The notes below the pieces were generated by a model. It was not told the origin of the DNA and made no database searches. It saw nothing but the letters and a program-made list of their open reading frames with translations. Below, piece by piece: positions 8,680 to 16,075 of a DNA stretch of 64,000 bases; within the stretch, counting starts at the first letter, position 1, and the number at the start of each line of letters is the position of its first letter. A program made the position numbers and the translations under genes. The stretch comes from Labrys sp. KNU-23 (lineage in GTDB: Bacteria > Pseudomonadota > Alphaproteobacteria > Rhizobiales > Labraceae): assembly GCF_008330945.1 (NCBI RefSeq), contig NZ_CP043489.1, positions 1 to 64,000 on the forward strand, given 5' to 3'.

Positions 8680-8722
8680 TAATCATATTGACCCGCGCTG
8701 ACAACGCCCCTACCTTTTCTGT

Positions 8723-8735
8723 ATCGATCACTATA
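8723..8735. promoter_or_regulatory. Operator-like repeat ATCGATCACTATA, copy 2
   Basis: Second exact copy, 56 bases from the first and eight bases before the SDR start, covering its ribosome-binding region. Being identical in an otherwise dissimilar spacer, the pair is unlikely to be chance. Confidence 0.55.
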
Positions 8736-8742
8736 GAAAGTT

Positions 8743-9489
8743 ATGACGATGACGGAATTGTCTGGAAAGCGCGCGCTCGTAACGGGTGGGTCGCGCGGCA
8801 TTGGCGCTGCGATCGCGCTCGCGCTCGCCGAGAAGGGCGCGGACGTGGCCCTCACTTATGAGAGGTCCGCCGATCGCGCCGCCGAGGTTGTTCGTGAAAT
8901 CGAAGGGAAGGGCCGCAAGGCTGTTGCGATTCAAGCAGACAGCGCTGATCCGGTGGCGGTCAGGCGCTCGGTGAATGAAGCGGCGGAATCATTGGGCGGC
9001 CTCGACATCCTCGTCAACAATGCCGCGATCGCACTTTACGCATCGACTGCCGAGATCAGCGTTGAAACGATCGATGCCATGCTCGATGTCAATGTCCGTG
9101 GACCAGTGCTCGCGGCGCAGGCCGCCATGCCACATCTTGGCGCAGGCGGGCGTATCGTCACGATCGGTTCTGCCGGCGCCGACCGCATCGTCGGACATCC
9201 CGCCACGTTCTATTACATGACCAAATCCGCCTTGCACTCGTTCACGCGCGGCCTCGCCCAAGAACTCGGACCGCGCGATGTCACGGTCAATCTGGTTCAG
9301 CCAGGATCGACCGATACGGACATGAACCCATCCGATGGCGAGTTCTCCGATTTCCAGCGTAGCCTGAGCCCGCTTGGGCGATACGGTGCGCCAGAGGATG
9401 TCGCCGCTGCGGTCGTCTTTCTGGCAAGCCCTTCGGCACGCCAAATCACTGGCGCCATTCTGACAGTGGACGGAGGACAAACGACCTGA
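8743..9489 (+). CDS. SDR-family NAD(P)-dependent oxidoreductase
   Basis: A classical short-chain dehydrogenase/reductase of 248 residues. The dinucleotide loop TGGSRGIG is at residues 14-21, NNAA at 92-95, the catalytic Ser in IGSAG (143) and the Tyr/Lys pair Y157...K161 in YYMTK. It resembles the 3-oxoacyl-reductase (FabG-like) group, but the substrate cannot be assigned. The adjacent divergent TetR regulator probably controls it. ATG 8743 is followed by a second in-frame ATG two codons later that could also serve. Confidence 0.92.
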   Translation: MTMTELSGKRALVTGGSRGIGAAIALALAEKGADVALTYERSADRAAEVVREIEGKGRKAVAIQADSADPVAVRRSVNEAAESLGGLDILVNNAAIALYASTAEISVETIDAMLDVNVRGPVLAAQAAMPHLGAGGRIVTIGSAGADRIVGHPATFYYMTKSALHSFTRGLAQELGPRDVTVNLVQPGSTDTDMNPSDGEFSDFQRSLSPLGRYGAPEDVAAAVVFLASPSARQITGAILTVDGGQTT

Positions 9490-9511
9490 AGCAGGCATGG
9501 CCCTGTGCGGC

Positions 9512-9537
9512 AGAGACCGGCCGGCGGCCGGTTCTCT
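9512..9537 (+). terminator. Terminator-like hairpin after the SDR gene
   Basis: AGAGACCGGCC pairs with GGCCGGTTCTCT, with one bulged T and a three-base loop, 22 bases after the SDR stop. There is no clean T-run. Confidence 0.4.
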
Positions 9538-9648
9538 CCGCTAGACGAGCAGGTGGAAAGGCATGTCAGAGATTCGTTCCAACCATCCGTATCGCACTCG
9601 CAGTGCAATTCAACGGCGCCAACATTGGATGGTGTAGGAGAAGGAGAA

Positions 9649-9724
9649 TGGCTCCGCGAGCAGGACTCGAACCTGCGACCCAGCGATTAACAGTCGCTTG
9701 CTCTACCGGCTGAGCTATCGCGGA
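9649..9724 (-). tRNA. tRNA-Asn (GTT)
   Basis: The minus strand folds as a complete tRNA: acceptor TCCGCGA pairs with TCGCGGA, the D-arm has AGCTCAGCCGGTAGAGC, the anticodon GTT is at plus positions 9689-9691, and the T-arm has GGTTCGAGTCC. The discriminator is G and the CCA tail is encoded. Total length with CCA is 76 bases. Confidence 0.97.
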
Positions 9725-9881
9725 ACAGAGGGTGTCCCCCGGTGGAGCGGGTGTATAGCTCCAAGAACCTCACTTGCCAAGGCCTATCCTGCCCTCATTG
9801 CATCTTCTTTTCGAATTAATATCTAAGGCTGAGGGAACACAACCGGATCAAAGGTCCGCTTTTGACCGTCTGGAGGTTTTT

Positions 9882-10151
9882 TTGGCACCCAACGAACAGA
9901 GCAACCGTCCGAAGGTGAAACTCGCCGGTCGACATTTTCATCTGCCAGCCTCGCGGAGCATGCGAGTGATTCTGGGTGCGCTTTTGCTGTTCGGTGGTTT
10001 TCTCGGGTTCCTGCCGATTCTCGGCTTTTGGATGATTCCACTCGGCCTGCTGATTCTGTCGATCGATATTGCGCTCGTTCGGCGTCACCGCCGCAAGCTC
10101 GTGGTCTGGTGGGGGCGCCGACGTCAGCCACGCCCAGTGGCGGACCGCTGA
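9882..10151 (+). CDS. Small membrane protein, PGPGW-like
   Basis: An 89-residue protein with two hydrophobic helices (VILGALLLFGGFLGFLPIL and FWMIPLGLLILSIDIALV) and a strongly basic C-terminus (RRHRRKL...GRRRQ), so the tail should face the cytoplasm. The FLPILGFWMIPLGL turn resembles the PGPGW family of unknown function. TTG 9882 was taken as start because GGAGG stands five bases before it; no ATG lies upstream in frame. The frame is open back to 9774, so a longer form is possible. Confidence 0.7.
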   Translation: MAPNEQSNRPKVKLAGRHFHLPASRSMRVILGALLLFGGFLGFLPILGFWMIPLGLLILSIDIALVRRHRRKLVVWWGRRRQPRPVADR

Positions 10152-10163
10152 TCCCGCTACGCT

Positions 10164-10568
10164 TCAGGCATTGCCGACGACCACGCGTGTCTCCTCGACC
10201 GCAACCAGGTGATTGACTGCCCGCTGGAGTTCCTTCAGCGCGACCAGCCGATCCCGACGAGGGATCTGCTCAAGATCGTCGTTGCCTTCGACCGCACAGG
10301 CGCGGCTGAGGAAATCGGCCAGCTTGACCTGACCAAGGAAAAGCTCGAAGGCAAACACTTCCAAATAAAGGGCGTAGGGCTGCTCGGGGGTCGAATGGCA
10401 GGGACAGATCTTGATCTCCAGTTCGCTCGCCTCGAGCAGGTCGAGATCGCTCTGGGTCGGCACGCCGGGCTTGTCTCGGTTGCGCGTCAGCCATTCCCGC
10501 TGCCGATCGAGTTCGTTGGGGGCACGATCCCGGCCAAGGGGATAATAGCTGTCGTTGGCATCTGTCAT
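10164..10568 (-). CDS. Hypothetical protein
   Basis: A 134-residue soluble protein that I do not recognise. It begins MTDANDSYYPLGRDRAP, has a CPCHS segment near residue 55, and is rich in charged residues. No signal peptide or helix is seen. It converges on the small PGPGW-like gene with a 12-base gap. Confidence 0.65.
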   Translation of the reverse strand: MTDANDSYYPLGRDRAPNELDRQREWLTRNRDKPGVPTQSDLDLLEASELEIKICPCHSTPEQPYALYLEVFAFELFLGQVKLADFLSRACAVEGNDDLEQIPRRDRLVALKELQRAVNHLVAVEETRVVVGNA

Positions 10569-10911
10569 GCGCCGTGTTCCTCAGACTGGCCGCACCGGTC
10601 GAATCGAACGGCGTCCGCCCGGAAGGCCGGCGGCTGCAATCAATGGACCGGCTTGCGTTAACAGATCCTCATTTCCTGCACTTCGAACGGGCGGGGTTCT
10701 CTCCCGGATCCATCGAAAGTCACGCGAAACCCGACATGACGGCCAGCTGGAAAAACGGTACTATGCTGCACTAGGCTTGCCTACGACCGGTCCGGCGGCA
10801 TGCGGTCAAACTTGGGGCCGGACAGCGGCTCGCCTCTCTTGCCTGGAACGCCCAGCTATCACGCGCAGGTCACGACTTCGGCCGCCTAATGGCAAAAAGG
10901 GGAGGTATCCG
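10569..10911. other. 343-base intergenic region
   Basis: Nothing recognisable apart from the ribosome site AAAAGGGGAGG (10895-10905) of the following small gene. Several frames are open but lack starts with ribosome sites. Confidence 0.5.
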
Positions 10912-11169
10912 ATGGTGGACGACTTCAGCACGCTGCAACAAAAGGCGCAAACGCTGCAGGTCGAGATCGAAAGCCTGTACGCATTGCTAGGTGCAATGGC
11001 CCGAGCGCTCGAAGAAGCCGACCAGGATTTCAAGCAGCGCGTCGCCCAGTCCGCGGGAGCAGCCATTCGAGCCCAGATGATCGATGACGATGCCCAGGTG
11101 ATGCGGAACCACTGCCTCCATTTTATCGCGAGCACGCTCAAAGTGCCCCTGTACTGCGTCATTCGCTGA
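10912..11169 (+). CDS. Small hypothetical protein with predicted coiled coil
   Basis: An 85-residue protein beginning MVDDFSTLQQKAQTLQVEIE. The first ~45 residues have spaced Leu/Ile and charged residues fitting a helical coiled coil. It ends STLKVPLYCVIR. The start at 10912 is chosen for the ribosome site GGGGAGG seven bases upstream; the frame remains open upstream to 10555 without such a signal. Function unknown. Confidence 0.6.
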   Translation: MVDDFSTLQQKAQTLQVEIESLYALLGAMARALEEADQDFKQRVAQSAGAAIRAQMIDDDAQVMRNHCLHFIASTLKVPLYCVIR

Positions 11170-11551
11170 AGGCCAGGGCCGTTTGACACCGCACCGGGCC
11201 CGGCGACATCGCCCGGCCGGATTGGCAGCGGAAATCCCGTCGTTGACGCGTCGACGCCACGAGAATCACGCTATGCTGCGCCTGGAACGACGGGCGTCAA
11301 TGCTTGGCAACCATCCCAGTGCCCCTACCGAGAATTCGCTCCCTGCTGGACGGGCCATGTCGTCCTGCCGGTGAGGCGGCGACGAGGGGAACGGCGACAG
11401 CCTTGCATATCTCCAGTGGTTTCACGCGCCCTGAACCTCGTTCATCTGCCGATGAGAAACTCGTCGACATGACTTTCCTCGGCCGGCCCATTCAGGGGGC
11501 ATTCACCTCTTTCTCACTACTTTTACGCGAACAACTGCAAGGAGAAGCGCT
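11170..11551. other. 382-base intergenic region
   Basis: No gene is supported here. It carries the upstream region of the small secreted protein, including its ribosome site AAGGAGAAGCGCT at 11538-11550. Overlapping open frames on both strands look like chance in GC-rich DNA. Confidence 0.5.
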
Positions 11552-11887
11552 ATGTCCCGATCGGTCCTCGCCGGCATCCTGGCGGGCACTGGTATCGCCT
11601 TTTCGTCGGCCGCTGGTGCCGCGGTATTGCCCCCCTTGGCCGCGTCCCATGCATCGCCGGCCATGCTGGTCCAATATTATCCGCCTTGCCCGCCTGGCTA
11701 CAAGGTCACCAGCCACGGGGTCTGCAAGCCAAGCCGCTACCTCAAGAGGCATCCCGCTCAAGACCCCTACAGCGAGGGCTATCAGCGCCCGCGTCGATAT
11801 TACCGCTATGACGATGATCAGCCGCGCTACTACCGCCGCGATCAGCGCCCCTACTACAATAATGGCGATGATGACGGCGACTACTGA
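11552..11887 (+). CDS. Small secreted Tyr/Arg/Asp-rich protein
   Basis: A 111-residue protein with a Sec-type signal (MSRSVLAGILAGTGIAFSSAAGA). The mature part starts with a YYPPCPPGYKVTSHGVCKPS segment containing two cysteines that could form a disulfide. It ends in a low-complexity tail of Tyr, Arg and Asp (RPRRYYRYDDD...YYNNGDDDGDY). The PPGY...G.C pattern occurs in small exported rhizobial proteins of unknown role. A strong ribosome site AAGGAG supports the start. Confidence 0.75.
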   Translation: MSRSVLAGILAGTGIAFSSAAGAAVLPPLAASHASPAMLVQYYPPCPPGYKVTSHGVCKPSRYLKRHPAQDPYSEGYQRPRRYYRYDDDQPRYYRRDQRPYYNNGDDDGDY

Positions 11888-11933
11888 TCAGCCTGCAGCA
11901 CCGGGCCCGATTCCAGAATTGGGTCCGGTTCCG

Positions 11934-11994
11934 CAACTTATCGTCATCGCATCGTTTTCCCGGAAAGTCGGTGTCCATTTTTCGGCACGATTCT
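11934..11994. repeat. Dispersed intergenic repeat fragment
   Basis: The stretch from CAACTTATCGTCATCGCATC through TTTTCGGCACGATTCT resembles part of the AT/GC-mixed dispersed palindromic repeats found between rhizobial genes (cgtttt-ccggaaa ... cattttTCGGcacgat). It is a partial or decayed copy. Confidence 0.4.
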
Positions 11995-12149
11995 CCAGTG
12001 CCTCCGGCCCGAGCGCGAACCGTTGAACTGGCTCGGACCGGTGGAGCGTTGCTTCGATGGGGAAGGGCGACTCGACGATCTCCTCCCGCGAAGCAATGCG
12101 CGACGGAGCCGGAGTTGCTAACATATCTGTTCCTGGCTTCGCGCCTCGG

Positions 12150-12392
12150 CTAGGCTGTCTTGAGGGCCGCCCAAATCGCCATATGGTGGCGCGATGGCCT
12201 GGGAATGACGTGACCAAGATTCTTCGAATTCTCGATCCAGGCGTGAATTGCATCCTGCGCCTTGGCAACTGCCCCCTCGGGCGTTTCGGCATTGCTCATG
12301 CAGCCGGGAAGATCGGGAACGATCGCAGCGAAACCGCCCCCATCCGCAGCAGGTCGCGGCTCGACCAGAATTGGGTATTCCAGATCGCTCAT
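12150..12392 (-). CDS. HicB-like antitoxin-family protein, without HicA partner
   Basis: An 80-residue protein starting MSDLEYPILVEPRP, with the HicB beta-strand core (GGFAAIVPDLPGCMSNAETPEGAVAKAQDAIHAWIE). The C-terminus lacks a clear HTH or ribbon-helix-helix domain. No HicA toxin frame is found next to it on either side, so it is an orphan or remnant. The frame starts at 12413, but the M at 12392 matches the family N-terminus. Confidence 0.75.
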   Translation of the reverse strand: MSDLEYPILVEPRPAADGGGFAAIVPDLPGCMSNAETPEGAVAKAQDAIHAWIENSKNLGHVIPRPSRHHMAIWAALKTA

Positions 12393-12883
12393 GTCGCCCC
12401 CGACCGCGAGCACATCCTATCGTCCCTGAACGTCAAATAGATGTCAGGGAGCGCGGTGTCCTCGTGCCGCCGCCTTCAATGACGACAGGTTGAGAATCGA
12501 CACGCTTCCCGCAACCGGCGGGAAGATGCGTCTCCGAACAAGCCGGAAGCGCCATCCACAGATCAAGAGGTAAGCCCCATGGCCAAATTGCCGGGGCGGT
12601 GGAGCCGCCCTAGACTTCTGGCGCTCTCAGTCGGGACCCCGGTTGATCGAGCAGGGAGGTCCGGAAGGCGATCCTGCAAATCTGTCCTTCCGGGCCTCCT
12701 GATTCCTCGGCAGTGCAGAAGCGACAGGCTTCAGTCCAGGCCAGGCCCCTCCCGCAGCACCGCATTCACTGCCGACATCGCCAGGCCGGCCTGCATCGTC
12801 TGGAACTACCGGAAGGCCAGACCGTACGACGCGCACAGCTGTCTCATCCAGGAATCCGGCAGGGCTTTGCATTGAAAAGAAAG
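12393..12883. other. Intergenic region with two strong hairpins, before tRNA-Cys
   Basis: About 490 bases without a supported gene. It contains a perfect 8-bp hairpin CTTCCCGC/GCGGGAAG (12505-12525) and a longer hairpin at 12655-12699. The open frames through it show no convincing start or protein-like composition. Confidence 0.5.
12655..12699. other. Long hairpin of unknown role
   Basis: GGAGGTCCGGAAGG (12655-12668) pairs with CCTTCCGGGCCTCC (12686-12699): 14 consecutive pairs counting one G-U, with a 17-base loop. There is no T-run. It could be a structured RNA piece, a terminator variant or a decayed repeat. Confidence 0.4.
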
Positions 12884-12957
12884 TGGAGGCCACGCCCGGA
12901 ATCGAACCGGGGTGCAAGGATTTGCAGTCCTCTGCGTAACCACTCCGCCACGTGGCC
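12884..12957 (-). tRNA. tRNA-Cys (GCA)
   Basis: The minus strand gives a full cloverleaf: acceptor GGCCACG pairs with CGTGGCC, D-arm with GGCGGAGTGGTTACGC, anticodon GCA in GACTGCAAATC, T-arm GGTTCGATTCC. The discriminator is T and CCA is encoded. Length 74 bases with CCA. Confidence 0.97.
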
Positions 12958-13172
12958 ATCCATTGTCGCGCTGTGCAGGACAAAGCGGAGGCAGGCGCTA
13001 TAACAAGCAAGCCGGATGCGTTCAACCGGTTTTCGCGGACAAAGCGATATTTCGGTGAAAGCCGGTGGGCGGGCGCAAAATCGCTGCCGCCTACATGGCC
13101 GCAAGGCCAGCCTTCTTGCCTTTTGCGAGGCCATGCCGCAAACAACGCTGTGACAAACAGAGATATCGAGCG

Positions 13173-13829
13173 ATGACCGACTTCATCCAAGCGCGCCGCA
13201 CCATGGTGGATTGCCAGATTCGCACCAATGACGTGACCGAGGCGCGCGTCGTGGATGCCTTCCTTGCCGTGCCCCGAGAGGCTTTCGTGCCGGCCGCCAA
13301 GCAGCCGCTGGCCTATCTCGATGCCGATGTGGCTGTGGGCGGGGAGGCGGGCGAGCGCTATCTCATTCAGCCGATGTATCTGGCCAAGCTCGTTCAAGCA
13401 GCCGGCATCAAATCCACCGACACGGTACTCGATATCGGTACGGCAACCGGCTATTCGGCTGCGATTCTCGCCGAACTCGCCGGAAATGTGGTGGCGCTGG
13501 AGAGTGATGAAGGACTGGCGGCATCGGCAAAGACCGCCTTGGCTTCCTATGCCAATGTGACGGTGGTAACCGGCCCGCTCGAGAAAGGTGCGGCTGGTTC
13601 CGGCCCCTACGATGTGATCCTGATCGAGGGCGCCGCCGAGGAAATTCCTCAGGCCTTGTTCGCTTCCCTGAAGGAGGGTGGGCGCCTCCTCACCGTGGTC
13701 GGCCGTGGCCGCCCCGGACGCGCAACCGTCTTCGTCAAGGTTGGCTCGGACCATACCGGGCGCACCGTCTTCGACGCGTCCGTGCCGGCCCTGGCGGCCT
13801 TCGCCAAGGCTCCGGCCTTTTCATTCTGA
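13173..13829 (+). CDS. pcm: Protein-L-isoaspartate O-methyltransferase family protein
   Basis: SAM-dependent methyltransferase family that starts repair of isoaspartyl residues in aged proteins. The 218-residue product has the N-terminal MVDCQIRTNDV/VPREAFVP segment, SAM motif I VLDIGTATGYSAAIL and a later GPYDVILIEGA strand. It belongs to the short alphaproteobacterial branch found just upstream of tolC; whether that branch truly has isoaspartate activity is uncertain. ATG 13173 fits the conserved MTDFIQARRTMVD start although the frame opens at 13065. Confidence 0.85.
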   Translation: MTDFIQARRTMVDCQIRTNDVTEARVVDAFLAVPREAFVPAAKQPLAYLDADVAVGGEAGERYLIQPMYLAKLVQAAGIKSTDTVLDIGTATGYSAAILAELAGNVVALESDEGLAASAKTALASYANVTVVTGPLEKGAAGSGPYDVILIEGAAEEIPQALFASLKEGGRLLTVVGRGRPGRATVFVKVGSDHTGRTVFDASVPALAAFAKAPAFSF

Positions 13830-13856
13830 GCACAGAAACATCGCGTTAGGAGAAAA

Positions 13857-13872
13857 TTAACCATTAATTAAC
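13857..13872 (+). promoter_or_regulatory. CtrA-type binding site upstream of tolC
   Basis: The sequence TTAACCATTAATTAAC is an exact TTAA-N7-TTAAC match, the consensus of the alphaproteobacterial cell-cycle regulator CtrA. It lies about 155 bases before the tolC ATG, just after the pcm stop, in the only AT-rich part of the spacer. This suggests cell-cycle control of tolC or an operon beginning there; binding is inferred. Confidence 0.55.
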
Positions 13873-14024
13873 CGAACCTGGGGTTCACTGTCTCTTTTTT
13901 GCTTCAACCTCGGATTTATCGCTGGGCAGCCGAAATCAGTTGTTGGTGAAAGCTGCCTGACAGGCTATTTTTTTTAAAAATATGGCGGTTTGTCCGCCTC
14001 TTTTGATTTGGGTCGGGTCGAGTC

Positions 14025-15395
14025 ATGAAAACTGTAAGCGTATTTTCGTTATTGGCTGCAAGTGCTTCGCTTGTTTTCTTCATGGGCGGAGCGCAGGCTC
14101 AATCGCTGCAATCGGCCCTCGCGCAAGCCTATGCGGCAAACCCAACCTTGAATGCCCAGCGCGCCGGCACGCGGGCCAATGACGAAACCGTGTCGCAGGC
14201 TCTCAGCGGTTACAGGCCCAGCATTTCCGCCTCGGCGAGCATCAGCGCCGAACGGGATTTTACCAAGTCGCTGCAGGGGAGTCGGTCCAACGCCACGCGA
14301 TTTCCGCGCGGTGCCGACATCACGATACAGCAAAATCTGTTCAACGGCTTTCGCACCGCCAATTCGGTCCGTGCTGCCGAATCGGGCGTGCTCAGCCAGC
14401 GCGAGACGCTGCGCGACACCGAGCAGTCGGTCCTGCTTAACGCGGTGACGGCCTATATGAACGTGCTGCGCGACGCGGCGCTGCTCAATCTGCAGAAGAA
14501 CAATGTCGAGGTGCTCGAGGAGCAGCTCAAGCAGACCAAGGACCGCTTCAACGTCGGCGAAGTGACGCGTACCGACGTCGAACAGGCCAATTCCAGCTTG
14601 GCGAGCGCGCAGTCCCAGCGGGTCGCCGCCGATGCTCAGCTCAAATCGTCGGTCGCCATCTACCGCCAGTTCATCGGCTCCCAGCCCAAGAAGTTGCAGC
14701 CGGTCAAGGTGCCGCGCTTGCTGCCGAGGAACCAGAACGCTGCGATCCAGGCCGGACTTTCCAACCATCCCGGCATCACGGCGGCGCTTCACGCGGTTGA
14801 TCAGGCTGCCATGCAGGTGAAGGTTGCCGAGGGCGCGCTCTATCCCACCCTGAATGCCCAGGGTTCGTTCTCGCAAAATTACGAACCGTCAGGCGCGAAG
14901 ATGGGCACCTCGGCCTCGATCGGTGCCTTCCTTACCGTGCCGATCTATTCGGGAGGCGGTGACTATTCCAAGATCCGCCAGGCCAAGGAACTGCTCGGGC
15001 AGGCACGCATCCAGGTCGACGTCAATCGCGAACTCGTGCGTTCCAACGTCATCCAGGCTTGGGGCTCCCTGGACGGTGCCCGCGGCGAGATCCAGGCCTT
15101 CCAGGCAGCGGTCAATGCTCAGGGCGTGGCGCTTGCCGGCGTGCGCGAGGAAGCCAAGGTCGGCCAGCGCACGACCTTCGACGTGCTGCAGCAGCAACAG
15201 TTGCTCTTGCAGGCGCGCGCCAGCCTGATCCAGGCCCAGCGTGACCAGATCGTGGCTGCCTATACCGTGCTGTCGACCGTCGGCAAGCTCAACGCCACGG
15301 CGCTCGGCCTCAAGGTTGCCCGCTACGACCCCACCACGCATTACGATCAGGTGCGTGACAAGTGGATCGGCACCGATATTCCGGACGGGCGCTAA
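14025..15395 (+). CDS. tolC: TolC-family outer membrane efflux protein
   Basis: Outer-membrane channel for tripartite efflux pumps and type I secretion. The 456-residue protein has a Sec signal (MKTVSVFSLLAASASLVFFMGGAQAQ), then two repeats of long alpha-helices rich in Ala/Gln and the conserved ANPTLNAQRAG and VAEGALYPTLNAQGSF segments. The late FDVLQQQQLLLQARASL helix is typical. It follows pcm with a 195-base promoter region containing a CtrA-type site, and is followed by a strong terminator. Confidence 0.94.
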   Translation: MKTVSVFSLLAASASLVFFMGGAQAQSLQSALAQAYAANPTLNAQRAGTRANDETVSQALSGYRPSISASASISAERDFTKSLQGSRSNATRFPRGADITIQQNLFNGFRTANSVRAAESGVLSQRETLRDTEQSVLLNAVTAYMNVLRDAALLNLQKNNVEVLEEQLKQTKDRFNVGEVTRTDVEQANSSLASAQSQRVAADAQLKSSVAIYRQFIGSQPKKLQPVKVPRLLPRNQNAAIQAGLSNHPGITAALHAVDQAAMQVKVAEGALYPTLNAQGSFSQNYEPSGAKMGTSASIGAFLTVPIYSGGGDYSKIRQAKELLGQARIQVDVNRELVRSNVIQAWGSLDGARGEIQAFQAAVNAQGVALAGVREEAKVGQRTTFDVLQQQQLLLQARASLIQAQRDQIVAAYTVLSTVGKLNATALGLKVARYDPTTHYDQVRDKWIGTDIPDGR

Positions 15396-15424
15396 GCGGC
15401 GCCTACCCACAGGAAGATGACGGC

Positions 15425-15463
15425 AACGCCCTCCGTATCCTTGCGATCGGAGGGCGTTCTTGC
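15425..15463 (+). terminator. Rho-independent-type terminator after tolC
   Basis: AACGCCCTCCG (15425-15435) pairs perfectly with CGGAGGGCGTT (15448-15458), an 11-bp stem with a 12-base loop, followed by CTTGCTT. It separates tolC from the PopZ-like gene. Confidence 0.75.
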
Positions 15464-15524
15464 TTGAAGTGCAAGCGCGTGCGCCTTGGGGGCGGGGCGC
15501 GCCGAATGTGGAAGGAGCAGCCCG

Positions 15525-15959
15525 ATGTCGTCACCTACGCGGGCTGATCCGCCTCGTACCCTCAAGGAGCCCTCGATGGACGAGATTCTCAGCTCCATTC
15601 GCCGGATCATTTCGGATGATCCGCCACCGGCAAAGCCAGGGCGCCGTGTTCCGCCGGAGGCCTCCACCCCGGAAGAGCCGCCGGCCGCCGGCGCCCCGTC
15701 CGAAACCTCTTCCGGCCCGGTCGCGGCCAATTTCGACCGTGGGACGGCGCCTCTGCTTTCGGCAACGCCGGAATCGGAGACGGCGTCCGCCTTTGCCTCC
15801 CTGAATCACACCATATTCTCCAAAAATGCGCGGACCATCGAGGATGTGGTGCAGGAAATGCTGAGGCCCATGCTGCAGAGCTGGCTCGATGCGCATCTGC
15901 CGTCCCTCGTCGAACGGTTGGTCCGTCAGGAAATCGAGCGCATTTCCGGTCGGCAGTGA
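15525..15959 (+). CDS. DUF2497 / PopZ-like polar organising protein
   Basis: A 144-residue acidic, proline-rich protein with the PopZ layout. A short N-terminal helix MDEILSSIRRIISDDPP (about residues 18-35) binds client proteins in Caulobacter PopZ, a disordered Pro/Glu/Ala spacer follows, and conserved C-terminal helices TIEDVVQEMLRPMLQSWLDA and LVERLVRQEIERIS drive multimerisation. In Caulobacter, PopZ anchors the chromosome origin at the cell pole. ATG 15525 has GGAAGGAG ten bases upstream; the frame opens at TTG 15486. The function here is inferred from the motif order. Confidence 0.85.
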   Translation: MSSPTRADPPRTLKEPSMDEILSSIRRIISDDPPPAKPGRRVPPEASTPEEPPAAGAPSETSSGPVAANFDRGTAPLLSATPESETASAFASLNHTIFSKNARTIEDVVQEMLRPMLQSWLDAHLPSLVERLVRQEIERISGRQ

Positions 15960-16075
15960 CAGGCTTTTCGGAGCTCTGTCACAAACTGTCAGGCATTTTG
16001 ATTTCTCACCCTATTCACGAAGCCCTAAATCCCTCGCATCTAGAGTTCGTCTCGAATCGATGAAGGGTAGGGCGT

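Noticed and set aside
12627..13754. 375-codon minus frame spanning tRNA-Cys and pcm
   Set aside because: It runs through a tRNA gene and antisense to a methyltransferase, so it is not a gene.
15960..16075. Possible glmS ribozyme or riboswitch upstream of glmS
   Set aside because: No catalytic-core sequence or conserved pairing seen; the spacer is only about 115 bases, and glmS ribozymes are typical of Firmicutes.
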